The notes: generated by a model not told the origin, from the sequence alone. A DNA stretch of 64,000 nucleotides from JAHJQQ01 sp963737555 (GCA_963737555.1 CAVTTB010000008.1:124001-188000), one strand, 5' to 3'; numbered from the stretch's first letter, positions 1 to 8,992 are shown. Made by a program: numbers and translations.

Positions 1-278
1 CCGACATAACCGACCTCGGTGAATTTGGTCGCCTCCACTTTGATGAACGGCGCGTTGGCGAGCTTGGCCAGCCGGCGCGCGATTTCGGTTTTGCCCACGC
101 CGGTCGGACCGATCATCAGAATGTTCTTCGGCGTGATTTCATTGCGCAGCTCGCCTTCGACCTGCATGCGCCGCCAGCGGTTGCGCAGCGCAATGGCCAC
201 GGCACGCTTGGCGGCCGCTTGGCCGATGATGTGCTTGTCGAGTTCCTGGACAATCTCGCGGGGGGTCATTTCGGTCAT
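1..278 (-). CDS. hslU: HslU ATPase subunit of HslUV protease (N-terminal part, runs off window)
   Basis: HslU is the AAA+ unfoldase that feeds substrates into the HslV peptidase in the cytoplasm. Only the first 92 or so residues lie in the window; the gene continues past base 1. The visible part holds the family start (MTEMTPREIVQELD), the segment HIIGQAAAKRAVAIALRNRW, and a Walker A P-loop GPTGVGKT at about residues 57-64. The start ATG at 278-276 is the natural one, in line with known HslU N-termini. It lies about 105 bases downstream of hslV in the same direction, separated by a palindromic repeat, so the two probably form one transcription unit. Confidence 0.95.
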   Translation of the reverse strand, partial: MTEMTPREIVQELDKHIIGQAAAKRAVAIALRNRWRRMQVEGELRNEITPKNILMIGPTGVGKTEIARRLAKLANAPFIKVEATKFTEVGYV

Positions 279-297
279 GGCTGGTACCGGCTCACGT

Positions 298-377
298 AGG
301 TTGGGTGGCGCGTAGCGAAACCCAACAGGGGGTGCATCAAATGTTGGGTTCCGGCGCTGCGCGTCTGCACCCAACCT
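298..377. repeat. REP-like palindromic element between hslV and hslU
   Basis: Outer arms AGGTTGGGT (298-306) and ACCCAACCT (369-377) enclose inner arms AACCCAACA (319-327) and TGTTGGGTT (342-350), so the element can fold as nested hairpins. Two similar elements occur at 7490-7563 and 26942-26998. It may affect mRNA stability between hslV and hslU; that is inference. Confidence 0.7.
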
Positions 378-383
378 CCGAGT

Positions 384-926
384 CTACGGAGCATTTAATT
401 CCTCAATCGTCAGATTGCGATTCGTATAGATGCAGATATCGGCGGCGATGTTGAGGCTGCGCTCGACGATGTCGCGCGCCGACAGCTCGGTGTTCTCCAG
501 CAATGCGCGCGCGGCTGATTGGGCGAACGGTCCGCCGGAACCGATGGCGATAATGCCCTGTTCGGGTTCCACCACATCGCCGTTGCCGGTGATGATCAGC
601 GAGGTGTCTTTGTCCGCCACCGCCAGCAGCGCTTCCAGCCGGCGCAGCATGCGGTCGGTGCGCCAGTCCTTGGCCAGTTCCACGGCGGAACGGGTCAGGT
701 TGCCGCGATGCTTTTCCAGCTTGGCCTCGAAGCGTTCGAACAGGGTGAAGGCGTCCGCGGTGCCACCGGCGAAACCGGCCAGGATCTGATCCTGGAACAG
801 TCGGCGCACCTTGCGCGCATTGCCCTTGAGCACGGTATTGCCCAAGGTGACCTGGCCGTCGCCGCCGATGACCACGCTGTTACCGCGCCGGACTGAAAGT
901 ATGGTGGTGCCGTCGAACTGTTTCAC
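384..926 (-). CDS. hslV: HslV peptidase subunit of HslUV protease
   Basis: HslV is the proteasome-like threonine peptidase, a dodecamer that pairs with HslU. The protein is 180 residues, the usual length. It begins with a short propeptide (MKQFDG) before TTILSVRR, so the catalytic nucleophile is expected to be Thr7 after self-processing, as in relatives with similar short extensions. The segments GGDGQVTLGNTV and FAGGTADAFTLFERFE are family hallmarks. The start codon is GTG at 926-924, chosen because it gives the usual propeptide. It follows xerC on the same strand, the order seen in many gammaproteobacteria. Confidence 0.97.
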   Translation of the reverse strand: MKQFDGTTILSVRRGNSVVIGGDGQVTLGNTVLKGNARKVRRLFQDQILAGFAGGTADAFTLFERFEAKLEKHRGNLTRSAVELAKDWRTDRMLRRLEALLAVADKDTSLIITGNGDVVEPEQGIIAIGSGGPFAQSAARALLENTELSARDIVERSLNIAADICIYTNRNLTIEELNAP

Positions 927-1057
927 TGTGCCATCTCGTCCGCAAACAGGCGCCCGATTCTACACCATCGCCCCAGATGGCAGCAGCAGGAAACGCCGGG
1001 GATTTACGGGCTTAGGCCCGCATTGATGAATGTCTGATTGAGGAGAGTGGAGCACCG

Positions 1058-1143
1058 AAAAGGGGTCAGAGTCCATTTTCACACACCACAGTTTAGGTTA
1101 GCCGCTAGGCTGATGAAAAAGGGCTCTGACCCCTTCCCTTTTC
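1058..1143. repeat. Inverted repeat with GGGGTCAGAG arms downstream of xerC
   Basis: Arms AAGGGGTCAGAG (1060-1071) and CTCTGACCCCTT (1124-1135) are exact reverse complements, 52 bases apart, each bordered by GAAAA or TTTTC. Similar GGGGTCAGAG arms are common in gammaproteobacterial intergenic regions. No transposase lies beside this copy, so it may be a small non-autonomous element or a processed hairpin after xerC. Confidence 0.6.
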
Positions 1144-1147
1144 GAAA

Positions 1148-2074
1148 TTACTTGGCGCGCCGCTTGGCGCGCGGGTGCGCGCGGTCGTAGACCTCGGCCA
1201 AGTGCTGGAAATCCAAGTGGGTATAGATCTGGGTGGTGCTGATGTCGGCATGGCCGAGCAGCTCCTGCACGGCGCGCAGGTCGCCGCTGGATTCCAGCAG
1301 ATGACTGGCAAACGAGTGGCGCAGACGGTGTGGATGGACGCGACCGTCCAGGCCCTGCCGGCGCGCCCACACATCCAGGCGCAGTTGCACGGCGCGCGGC
1401 GAGAGTCTCAGGCCGTTGCGGCTGAGGAAGACGGCCAGCTCAGCGGAACCCGGCGGCAGCAAATCAGCACGGATGGCGAGCCAGGTCTGCAGCGCGGCCT
1501 GCGCCTTGCGCCCGACCGGGACCACCCGGGTCTTGCGGCCTTTGCCGGTGACCGTGACCAGACCGCCGGCCAGATCCAGCGCCGGCAGGTCCAGGCCGGT
1601 CAGTTCGGCCAGGCGCAGGCCCGAGGAATAGAGCAGTTCCATGAGTGCGCGATCGCGCACCGCCAACGCGTCATGGGCGGAGGCGTCGAAGACGTCCGCA
1701 TCCAGCAGCCGTTCCATCTGATCCACATCGAGCACGGTCGGCAGCTTGCGCTCGCTCTTGGGGGCGCGGATGTCTTGGGCCGGGTTGTGGCCGACGCGTC
1801 CCTCGCGCAGTAGGTACTCGAACAAGCCGCGCACCGCCGATAGCCGCCGTTGGATGCTCTTGCCGCCCAAGCCCAGGCGATGACAGCTGGCGGCGAAGGC
1901 ACGGACGGCATGGGCGTTGAGCGCGGGCCAATCGCTGAGTTGCTGCTGGTCGCAGAACGCGACCAGGGTGTTTAAATCACGGCGGTAAGCCGCGTGTGTA
2001 TGCGAGGACAAGTGTCGTTGCTGAACCAGCTGGTTCAGATAACGGTCGAGGTCTGCGTGGGCGTCCGGATTCAC
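1148..2074 (-). CDS. xerC: Tyrosine recombinase XerC
   Basis: XerC works with XerD at dif to resolve chromosome dimers before division. The 308-residue protein has the N-terminal SAM-like DNA-binding domain (about 5-90) and the C-terminal catalytic domain (about 110-295). The catalytic set is complete: Arg154 (SGLRLAE), Lys178 (TGKGRK), His249 and Arg252 (HPHRLRH), His275 (LGHADIST) and the nucleophile Tyr284 (QIYTHLDF). The start is GTG at 2074, only 7 bases after the DUF484 stop, with no better start nearby. Its position after dapF and DUF484 is the conserved context of XerC and separates it from XerD or phage integrases. Confidence 0.96.
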   Translation of the reverse strand: MNPDAHADLDRYLNQLVQQRHLSSHTHAAYRRDLNTLVAFCDQQQLSDWPALNAHAVRAFAASCHRLGLGGKSIQRRLSAVRGLFEYLLREGRVGHNPAQDIRAPKSERKLPTVLDVDQMERLLDADVFDASAHDALAVRDRALMELLYSSGLRLAELTGLDLPALDLAGGLVTVTGKGRKTRVVPVGRKAQAALQTWLAIRADLLPPGSAELAVFLSRNGLRLSPRAVQLRLDVWARRQGLDGRVHPHRLRHSFASHLLESSGDLRAVQELLGHADISTTQIYTHLDFQHLAEVYDRAHPRAKRRAK

Positions 2075-2081
2075 ACCAGAT

Positions 2082-2801
2082 TCACGCCGTCGGCGCGGGA
2101 TCCAGATACGGCGTCATCGCGCAGGCGATCAATTCACCCAGACAACGCAGAAACAGCGTGTCCATGGCCGGATGAAAACGGTGATCGTCGTGACTGCCGA
2201 TGGCGAGCATGCCGAGTTCGGCCTCGACACCGAGCGGAATCAAGGCCGTCGAGGCGACCGCCTCGGCCTGATCGCCGAACAGAAACGCCAGCTGTTCCGG
2301 CTTGAGCTCACCGCACAGCGGGCGCATCGCGCGGAAGAACGGCGCGAAGGACGCCAGCGCGGCATCGCTGGCGTCCAGCGGCAGGGTGCAGGTGTCGGTG
2401 CTGAAATCCTTGGGCAACTGCGCCAGGCGCAACGCCACCACATCGGCCTTGAAGTCGTCGCGCAGATGGCCGTGCACGCGTTCGATGACATCGTCGAGAC
2501 TGTCGGCGCGCATCAGCGCCAGCGTCAGCAGATGCAGGTTGCGATGCAGCACGTCGTTGTCGCGCCCGACTTGCACCAGTTCCATCAGCTTGCGTTTGTA
2601 TTGCTGATTCTGATCACGCAACACGGCCACCTGGCGTTCGATCAGCGATACCGCCGGTCCCGCCGCATGCGGTATGCGCATGTTGGCGACCAGCGGCAGA
2701 TGATCGTTGAAGAATTCCGGATGTTCGCGCAGATACTGTTCGACCTGTTCGGCGGACAGCGCGGTGACGTTGGAGTTGGAGCCCAGGGTTTGCGTAGTCA
2801 T
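2082..2801 (-). CDS. DUF484 family protein (YigA-like)
   Basis: This 239-residue protein belongs to the DUF484 family, usually encoded between dapF and xerC. No biochemical role is established. The N-terminus carries the family signature (VEQYLREHPEFFNDHLPLV, about 20-38), followed by a coiled coil around residues 50-75 and a C-terminal region resembling a GAF-type sensory fold. Its ATG overlaps the dapF stop as ATGA (2801-2798), and xerC follows 7 bases later, so translation of the three is probably coupled. Confidence 0.9.
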   Translation of the reverse strand: MTTQTLGSNSNVTALSAEQVEQYLREHPEFFNDHLPLVANMRIPHAAGPAVSLIERQVAVLRDQNQQYKRKLMELVQVGRDNDVLHRNLHLLTLALMRADSLDDVIERVHGHLRDDFKADVVALRLAQLPKDFSTDTCTLPLDASDAALASFAPFFRAMRPLCGELKPEQLAFLFGDQAEAVASTALIPLGVEAELGMLAIGSHDDHRFHPAMDTLFLRCLGELIACAMTPYLDPAPTA

Positions 2802-3636
2802 AGTTGTATCTGCCCTTCAAAGACGCGGGTCGCCGGACCCGTCATGTACAGCGGTTGTCCGACGCCAGCCCAGCTTATCATAAGATCGCCGCCTGGCAGG
2901 CTGACGCGCACCTCGGATCCAAGCACCTCTTGAATCTGTCCGACCACCGCCGCTGCACAGGCACCGCTGCCACAGGCCAGGGTCTCGCCGGCGCCGCGTT
3001 CGAACACGCGCAGCCGGATATGATTGCGCGTGATGATCTGCATGAAGCCGACATTAACGCGTTGCGGAAAACGCGGGTGTGATTCAATGCGCGGCCCGAG
3101 TGTAGCGACCGGCGCCGTCGCGACATCGGTGACCGTCAGCACCGCGTGTGGATTGCCCATCGACACTGCACCGATCTCTACGCTTTCACTGTTCACATTG
3201 AGCACATAGCGCTGCGCCTGTGCCGGCGCGTCGAACGGAATCTCTGCCGGCAACAGCCGCGGCACGCCCATATTCACCCTGACCTGACCGTCGTCGAGCA
3301 ACACCAGTTCCAGTCGCCCGCTGGCGGTTTCCACCGGGATCACGTGTTTATCAGTCAGGCCTTCCTCGAAGACGAAGCGCGCGAAACAGCGCGCGCCGTT
3401 GCCGCACTGTTCGACCTCGCCGCCGTCGGCGTTGAAGATGCGATAACGGAAATCGACGGAATCTCGCGGCACTCTGCGGTTTTTCGACCAGTAGGATCTG
3501 ATCGCAACCGACGCCGTGACGTCGATCGGCCAGATGCCGTACCTGCTCGGGCGTGAGCGTAAACCGACTGGCGCACACCGTCGATGACGACGAAGTCGTT
3601 GCCCAGGCCGTGCATCTTGGTGAATTTGAGAAGCAT
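2798..3636 (-). CDS. dapF: Diaminopimelate epimerase DapF (two frame breaks)
   Basis: DapF converts LL- to meso-diaminopimelate for lysine and peptidoglycan synthesis. The start MLLKFTKMHGLGNDFVVID is in one frame from 3636. A middle part (RFTLTPEQVRHLADRRHG) and GCDQILLVEKP are in a second frame. The rest, from VDFRYRIFNADG to the stop, is in a third. Both catalytic cysteines are visible in the last frame (EQCGNGARC and ACGSGACA). The breaks lie near 3565 and 3475. Sequence on both sides is fully conserved, so I treat them as sequence errors. The stop overlaps the DUF484 start. In relatives lysA lies just upstream; here about 4 kb intervene. Confidence 0.9.
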
Positions 3637-3709
3637 GGCGGTCAGTCTGCCTGAAACGGCGGGTGCGACAAAGTGTGCCGCCGCCTAGTCGCCGGCGACC
3701 CCGTATCAT

Positions 3710-4216
3710 TTATTGGCCGTATTTCTTTTCCAAGTCGTCGGCCATTTTATCCAGCTCTTCCTCCGACATGTTTTCCATCTCCTGCATCGTCTTGCCGGTC
3801 ACGCTCTGGAGCTGGGCGTCGCCTTGACTGCGGTGGGTTTCCATCTGTTGCTGATAGTGCGCGGTATACATGGTCATGACTTCCGCATCGGATTTGCCGT
3901 CAGCCGCCGTGCCCAGCGTCTTGCGCATGTCGCTTATCGATTTTGCCTGGGCTTGGTCCACGGCCGCTTTGTTCTGCTGCATGCGCGCATTGATCATCTC
4001 AATCACATCGTCGTCGGATTTGCCGGTGGTGTCGATGCCTTCCTTTTGCAGGGTTTCCCGCGCCGCTGACGCCGTGTTCTTTTTGTCGACGGCCGCCTGA
4101 CGATCGGCGTCCGCCTTGGCCGCCGCCGCTGCCCGTGCCTCGCCCGCGGCATCCCAATCGGCATGGACAGGTATGGACAGGCTCATCAAAACCAACAGTG
4201 CAGGAACAAATCTCAT
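3710..4216 (-). CDS. Secreted alanine- and glutamine-rich helical protein, function unknown
   Basis: I do not recognise a family. The 168-residue product starts with a clear signal peptide (MRFVPALLVLMSLSIPVHA, cleavage probably after HA at 19), so it is exported. The mature part is almost wholly helical and charged, with coiled-coil character (ARAAAAAKADADRQAAVDKK) and two segments rich in Asp/Glu and Lys near the C-terminus. The ATG at 4216 is preceded by CGGAGGACACC, a good ribosome-binding site; an upstream in-frame extension has no such site. It follows no conserved partner and sits in the accessory insert between lysA and dapF. Confidence 0.75.
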   Translation of the reverse strand: MRFVPALLVLMSLSIPVHADWDAAGEARAAAAAKADADRQAAVDKKNTASAARETLQKEGIDTTGKSDDDVIEMINARMQQNKAAVDQAQAKSISDMRKTLGTAADGKSDAEVMTMYTAHYQQQMETHRSQGDAQLQSVTGKTMQEMENMSEEELDKMADDLEKKYGQ

Positions 4217-4323
4217 GGTGTCCTCCGAAGTGAATGCATAGGGCGTCGGGAGTATGCGTGAAAACACGGCAGGAGTGAATGCGCAGGGATTTGACCGGGC
4301 TCATTGTGCATCGAACAATCTTC

Positions 4324-4372
4324 CCCTCGCCACGCCAGCGTCACTCGTGCACGGTGTTTGCACTGGCGAGGG
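4324..4372. other. Stem-loop between divergent secreted-protein genes
   Basis: The arms CCCTCGCCA (4324-4332) and TGGCGAGGG (4364-4372) are exact reverse complements, with a second inner pairing GTGCA/TGCAC. It lies in the 296-base divergent region between the coiled-coil protein and the lipoprotein. It could be part of a regulatory leader or an operator; no T-run follows, so it is not an obvious terminator. Confidence 0.4.
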
Positions 4373-4512
4373 AGTATGTTGCGATGGTGAGGGCTTAATA
4401 GTGCAGGATTTCAGAGTGGCGGCAGGGCGCTTGGCCCTTCATCACCTGTGCATGATCTGTATGACCTTTGAGGAAGATCGTTTATCCTTCTCAAGACTTT
4501 AGAGGCTTTCCC

Positions 4513-6189
4513 ATGTCACAGAAAATATTGGCGGCGACGGTGGCCCTGTTGGTGCTGGCGGGGTGTTCGCCCGAGCCGGAGCAGATCGCGCAATCCAAGC
4601 CGACGGCGCAAGTTGCACAAACCAAGCAGACGGCGCAGAGCGCGCACATTCCCATGCAGGCCCACGTCGATCGCTTTCTTGCCGAAGGGCCGGAACCGAC
4701 CTTGCAGAAAATGCGGCCGCTGGATTACTGGCTGCATTACAAGGTGATGCAGGCCACCGGCATCGAAAAGGAGCTCGGTGGCGAGGCGCAGGCTGTCGCG
4801 GCGCTGCAGGCTCTGGGCGATACCTACGAACGCAAGTTGCGCGGCGCCGAGGCGGATTTGCCGAAGATGATCCCGGCGGCGTTCACCGGCGAAGGCATGT
4901 CCAGCGGCTTCGTGGGCATGGGCATGGGCGGATTTCTCGGCCTGATGACCGGCGGCACGCTTAGCAGCGCGGTGAGATCCATGTCCGATGAACGCCTGGC
5001 CGAACTGGTCAAGGACGGGCCGATCAAATTCGATAACAAGGATGGGAAGGCCGAGTTTCATTTCGGCGAAGACGGTTCGCTGGCCCAGTCGATGGAGTTC
5101 GAGGTCAACGAACGCGGACTCAACGGCAAGGTGAAGCTGAAGGTGAAGATGGATGCCTGCCCTGATCCGGAGGGCAAGGTCGTGGTCACGGTCGACGTCG
5201 ACTCGCAGATGAGCGTCAGCGGCAAGCCCGGCACCGGTGGCTATGTCCGTTCGCAGTTCAAGTACGAGCGTTACCTGGACGACGATGCCCACCTGATCGA
5301 TAGCGACGATGGGAGCGCATCGAACCTGCGGATCCAGATGGGTGGCTTCGAGAATTACCAAGGCCAGAGCGTGGACATCACCACGGGCCACGAGCGCGGG
5401 GGCAAGCCCATCTTCGCCCATCACGAGGAAAAGGGTTTCAGCATCTTCAGGCCCGATGAAGTCGAGCGTACGAAAGAGCTGCTGCGCGGGACCGAGTTTC
5501 TGCAGACCCTGATCGCCGAGGTCATGTTGCGCGGGCTGGGATCCGGTGCGCCCTGGGAAGGCGGTCGCTGCATCGACCTGAAGGTCACCAGCAGTCCCGG
5601 CAAGCGCAAGGGCATCAAGCCGAACACCGCATTCGACATCGAGGCGATACCGCGCTCCAAGGACGACGGTGCGCCGGCCGGCGGCACCGTGACCGCCACC
5701 CTCAGCGGCGGCGCCAGCCTGCAGCCCGCCAGCGGCAAGGTGCCGGCCGACGCGAAGTACGGCTATGCCGGACCGGACAAGAAGAACGAATCCGCCAGCA
5801 TCGCCTTCGAATCGCGCAGCAAGCGCGGGGTCGGCAAGGCGACGCTCGAGTTCGACACCAAGACCGCGCGCGCCTATCGCGCCGAAGGCGGACTGGACGA
5901 TTTTCATGGCACCGGCACCATCTGCGACCTATCGCAACCCTTCACCATCAGTGGCGGCGGCAACACGGTGACGTTCTCGCCGTCCAGCGAGCAGGGCGGT
6001 TCCTACAGCTACCAGGGCAACATGAGCGGGATCGGCGTCTACGGCAGCGGCACCTACTCCGCATCCGCCGACGAGAATGGCGGCAAGATCACCGCCTCCG
6101 GCAACGGCTGCGTGAAGACGCCGATGGGTACGCACTGCAACGGCGGGACCGAGCGCTACACGCTGACGCCGCTGGAGTCCTGCGAATAG
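4513..6189 (+). CDS. Large lipoprotein of unknown function
   Basis: The 558-residue product begins with a lipoprotein signal (MSQKILAATVALLVLAGC), so Cys18 should be lipidated and the protein anchored to a membrane. I recognise no catalytic domain. A Gln/Thr/Ala-rich linker (about 20-45) is followed by a glycine-rich hydrophobic patch (SSGFVGMGMGGFLGLMTG, about 133-150) that might contact a membrane. The C-terminal half is polar, with many Gly, Ser and Asp, and reads as beta-rich. ATG 4513 is preferred over an upstream TTG because it starts the signal peptide. It is the only plus-strand gene in the insert between dapF and lysA and has no obvious operon partner. Confidence 0.8.
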   Translation: MSQKILAATVALLVLAGCSPEPEQIAQSKPTAQVAQTKQTAQSAHIPMQAHVDRFLAEGPEPTLQKMRPLDYWLHYKVMQATGIEKELGGEAQAVAALQALGDTYERKLRGAEADLPKMIPAAFTGEGMSSGFVGMGMGGFLGLMTGGTLSSAVRSMSDERLAELVKDGPIKFDNKDGKAEFHFGEDGSLAQSMEFEVNERGLNGKVKLKVKMDACPDPEGKVVVTVDVDSQMSVSGKPGTGGYVRSQFKYERYLDDDAHLIDSDDGSASNLRIQMGGFENYQGQSVDITTGHERGGKPIFAHHEEKGFSIFRPDEVERTKELLRGTEFLQTLIAEVMLRGLGSGAPWEGGRCIDLKVTSSPGKRKGIKPNTAFDIEAIPRSKDDGAPAGGTVTATLSGGASLQPASGKVPADAKYGYAGPDKKNESASIAFESRSKRGVGKATLEFDTKTARAYRAEGGLDDFHGTGTICDLSQPFTISGGGNTVTFSPSSEQGGSYSYQGNMSGIGVYGSGTYSASADENGGKITASGNGCVKTPMGTHCNGGTERYTLTPLESCE

Positions 6190-6324
6190 GCGCGCGGGAG
6201 AGCAGGGTCATGTCCAACATCCCATGTGCAGTAGCGTCCATTCTCACACCGCAGTTGTTAATTGTTATCGGAGTACGGGAAGAATAGCGGACGGGTTCAG
6301 CAGGTACCAGCTCAGCCGAGGGGT

Positions 6325-6748
6325 TTACGTACGCCGCAAGACCAGAAAGTCGCGATAGATGCAGCGGTCCATGATCACCTCGATGCCGGCTGCCTGCGCA
6401 CGCCGTGCTTCGACCTCGTTGATGACGCCATCCTGCAACCACAGCCGCGGCAGTTTGAGTGCAATGCAGGCATCGACAATGGGCGCGATCTCCTTGGGGT
6501 TGCGGAACACGTTCACGAGATCGACAGGTTCGGGAAGTGCGTACAGATCCGGATAGGCGCGCTCACCCAATACCGTGTCGACAGCGGGCCGTATCGGAAT
6601 GATGCGATAACCGAAATCCCTGCATCGCCTGCGCTACCTGAAAGCTGGGCCGGTTCGGCCGTGGCGACAGGCCGACGACGGCGATGGTTTTGATTTCATC
6701 GAGCAGGGCGCGGATGCGTTCGGGGGATGGATTACAGAAATGACTCAT
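6325..6748 (-). CDS. CoA-binding domain protein (YccU-like), one frame break
   Basis: The protein belongs to the small CoA_binding Rossmann family, which binds CoA-like nucleotides; the cellular role is unsettled. The N-terminal part (ALLDEIKTIAVVGLSPRPNR, with the glycine of the nucleotide-binding loop) is in one frame from ATG 6748. The C-terminal part (LGERAYPDLYALPEPVDLVN, then NPKEIAPIVDACIALKLPRL and the ending IEVIMDRCIYRDF) is in another. The break lies near 6610-6625. Joined, the length is about 140 residues, normal for the family. Its ATG overlaps the methyltransferase stop (ATGA at 6748-6745), so the two genes are translationally coupled. Confidence 0.85.
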
Positions 6749-7416
6749 GGCGATGGCCTGTGCCCATAAGCGATGAGATGTCGATCCCCCAGATTCTCGA
6801 CCCGCAGCCAATCGATCCCGACCAGATGCAACTGTACCGCTATCTCCTCGGTCCGATACGCAGCCAACAGCGAGTTGTGAAAATCCGTGCGCAGGATCTC
6901 AGGTTCGTCGTTGGCGTAGGTTTCGACCAATGCAGCGACGTCATTGCGTGAGGTCGGTCGGCGCAGGTCCATGACGAACACCGGCGCACCCGGCACGGCA
7001 TAGCGCAGTACGCTCAGCCATAACACCTGGGGGTCGTGCAGGTGATGCAGCAGGCTGTTGGAGATCACCGCGTCATAGTGCTTGCGTGGCAACAGGACGC
7101 CCGGTAGATAGCCTTTGATGAGTTCGATGCGTTGATCGAGTTGCGCGGCGCGCAGATCTTCGCGACCGATGGCCAGCATCGCCGGTGCGGCGTCGATGCC
7201 GTGGATAAGCGTGTCGGGAAATGCTTGCGCGAAGCGTCGGCAGATATCGCCCGGGCCGCAACCGAGATCCAATACAAAGCCGTCGCCGCTCCAATCTGCG
7301 AAACAGGCGCGGAATTGCGCGATGAACTGGTTGTGCGGCTGCTCGAAATCCGCGCGTGCATAGGCCAGCGCCTGCGCGGGATCGTCCATCAACTCGGGTT
7401 CAGGGATGCGGTCCAT
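6745..7416 (-). CDS. Class I SAM-dependent methyltransferase
   Basis: This 223-residue protein has a class I methyltransferase fold. Motif I is VLDLGCGPGDICRRF (about 48-62), the acidic motif II region is HGIDAAPAMLAIGR (about 72-85), and the substrate-side loop is AVISNSLLHHLHDP (about 115-128). The substrate cannot be deduced; the HHLHDP loop is like that of small-molecule methyltransferases. It is the first gene of a two-gene unit with the CoA-binding protein. A palindromic repeat lies upstream between it and lysA. Confidence 0.85.
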   Translation of the reverse strand: MDRIPEPELMDDPAQALAYARADFEQPHNQFIAQFRACFADWSGDGFVLDLGCGPGDICRRFAQAFPDTLIHGIDAAPAMLAIGREDLRAAQLDQRIELIKGYLPGVLLPRKHYDAVISNSLLHHLHDPQVLWLSVLRYAVPGAPVFVMDLRRPTSRNDVAALVETYANDEPEILRTDFHNSLLAAYRTEEIAVQLHLVGIDWLRVENLGDRHLIAYGHRPSP

Positions 7417-7489
7417 GGTTTGGTCATCACCAATCGTGTGTCCCGTCCTACAGGAGCGGGCTTGTCCACGAACACGTCCGTATCATCGA

Positions 7490-7563
7490 GTAGGATGGGT
7501 GCAGGCGCGTCGCGCCGTAACCCATCGTTCGTGATGGGTTACGCTTCGCTCCACCCATCCTAC
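7490..7563. repeat. REP-like palindromic element downstream of lysA
   Basis: Outer arms GTAGGATGGGT (7490-7500) and ACCCATCCTAC (7553-7563) are exact reverse complements. The inner arms GTAACCCATC (7517-7526) and GATGGGTTAC (7533-7542) form a second perfect hairpin. The plan matches the elements at 298-377 and 26942-26998. It lies between the lysA stop and the methyltransferase start. A fragment just upstream (GGAGCGGGCTTGTCCACGA, 7453-7471) resembles another common REP sequence. Confidence 0.8.
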
Positions 7564-7612
7564 CGGCCGAAATCCTACCTACATCAAACGGAGCGCCTGG
7601 TATAGAAAGTCA

Positions 7613-8861
7613 TCAGGGCAATACCCGTTCGCCGCGCCACAGATCGTCCAGCGTCTCGCGTTCGCGCACGACATGCAGGTGTTTGCCGTCGACCATGATC
7701 TCCGCGGCGCGCGGACGCGAGTTGTAATTAGAGCTCATCGAAAATCCGTAGGCACCGGCGGAACGCACGGCGAGCAGGTCGCCGGGTTCGAGCGCGAGTT
7801 CGCGATCCTTGCCGAGGAAGTCGCCGGTCTCGCACACCGGACCGACGAGGTCATAGACGCGCGGCGTTTTATCCAGGCGCGGCTGCACCGGAATGATCGC
7901 CTGCCAGGCGTTGTACAGTGCCGGGCGCAGCAGGTCGTTCATGGCCGCGTCGATGATGGCGAAATCTTTATGCTCGGTGTGCTTGAGGTATTCAACACGC
8001 GTGAGCAGCACGCCGGCATTGCCGACGATGGCGCGACCGGGCTCCAACAATATTTCTACATCGCGTTCGCCCGAAGGCGGCGAGGATCGGTGCGAGATAA
8101 TCGCGTGGCTCCGGCGGTTGCTCGTCGCGGTAACGGATGCCCAGACCGCCGCCAAGGTCGAGGTGCTTGATGTTGATGCCGCGCGTGGCGAGTCGGTCCA
8201 GCAGCGCGAGCACGCGCGTGAGTGCATCGACGAACGGCGTGACGTGCGTGAGCTGCGAACCGATATGGCAGTCGACGCCGATGATCTCCAGATGCGGCAG
8301 TGTCGCGGCGCGCGCGTACACCGCTTCGGCAATGGCGATGTCGATGCCGAATTTATTTTCTTTGAGGCCGGTGGAGATGTAAGGATGGGTGCCGGCATCC
8401 ACATCGGGGTTCACGCGCAGCGACACCGGCGCGCGCTTGCCGAGCGTTGCGGCAACCTCGTTCAAGCGTTCCAACTCGGGCTCGGATTCGACATTGAAAC
8501 AGCGGATGCCGACGTCGAGTGCGCGGCGCATTTCCGCGGCGGTCTTGCCGACACCGGAGAACACGATCTTGCCGGGTTCGCCGCCGGCCTTGAGCACGCG
8601 TTCGAGTTCGCCACCGGAAACGATATCGAAACCGGAGCCGAGCCGAGCGAACAGATTAAGGATCGCCAGCGTGGAATTGGCCTTGACCGCGTAACAGATC
8701 AGATGCGGACGTCCGGCCAGCGCGTTGTCGAAGGCACGCCAATGGCGTTCCAGCGTCGCGCGGGAATACACATAGGTCGGCGTGCCGTGCTGCGCGGCGA
8801 TGTCGGCGAGCGGCACGTCTTCGGCGCACAAGTGGCCGTCGTGGTAATTGAAATAATCCAT
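7613..8861 (-). CDS. lysA: Diaminopimelate decarboxylase LysA (one frame break)
   Basis: LysA is the PLP enzyme that decarboxylates meso-diaminopimelate to lysine. The N-terminal barrel reads from ATG 8861 with the PLP lysine Lys60 (CYAVKANST), the HIGSQ segment and the phosphate-binding GGGLGI. The C-terminal domain continues in another frame (EILLEPGRAIVGNAG, then the catalytic cysteine in GPVCETGDFLGKDR, then SSNYNSRPRAAE). The break lies near 8075, at the end of the barrel. Both halves are intact, which suggests a sequence error. The start is 5 bases after the lptM stop, so lptM and lysA are one unit. Confidence 0.93.
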
Positions 8862-8866
8862 GCGGC

Positions 8867-8992
8867 TTACTTCTGATTGTCGGCGCGGTCGGGCAGGTAC
8901 AGCGGGCCTTTATTGCCGCAGCCGCCGGACAACAGCACGCCGGCGGACAACAGGCCGAGCAACAAGAGTGTGGATAAGCGAAGTCGAGACAT
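8867..8992 (-). CDS. lptM: LptM/YifL-type small lipoprotein
   Basis: A 41-residue lipoprotein upstream of lysA. It has a hydrophobic signal (MSRLRLSTLLLLGLLSAGVL) and then SGGCGNKGPLYLPD. The stretch after the lipidated Cys25 matches the conserved GCGLKGPLYFP of E. coli LptM (YifL), which assists LptD maturation at the outer membrane. That role is known for E. coli and inferred here. The position before lysA/dapF is conserved. It is 5 bases upstream of lysA. Confidence 0.88.
   Translation of the reverse strand: MSRLRLSTLLLLGLLSAGVLLSGGCGNKGPLYLPDRADNQK

Noticed and set aside
4516..5907. Long open frame on the strand opposite the lipoprotein
   Set aside because: Composition is typical of an antisense shadow in G+C-rich DNA; the plus-strand frame has the lipobox and a ribosome-binding site.
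7893..8876. Long plus-strand open frame across lysA
   Set aside because: It is antisense to a conserved gene and has no recognisable domains.
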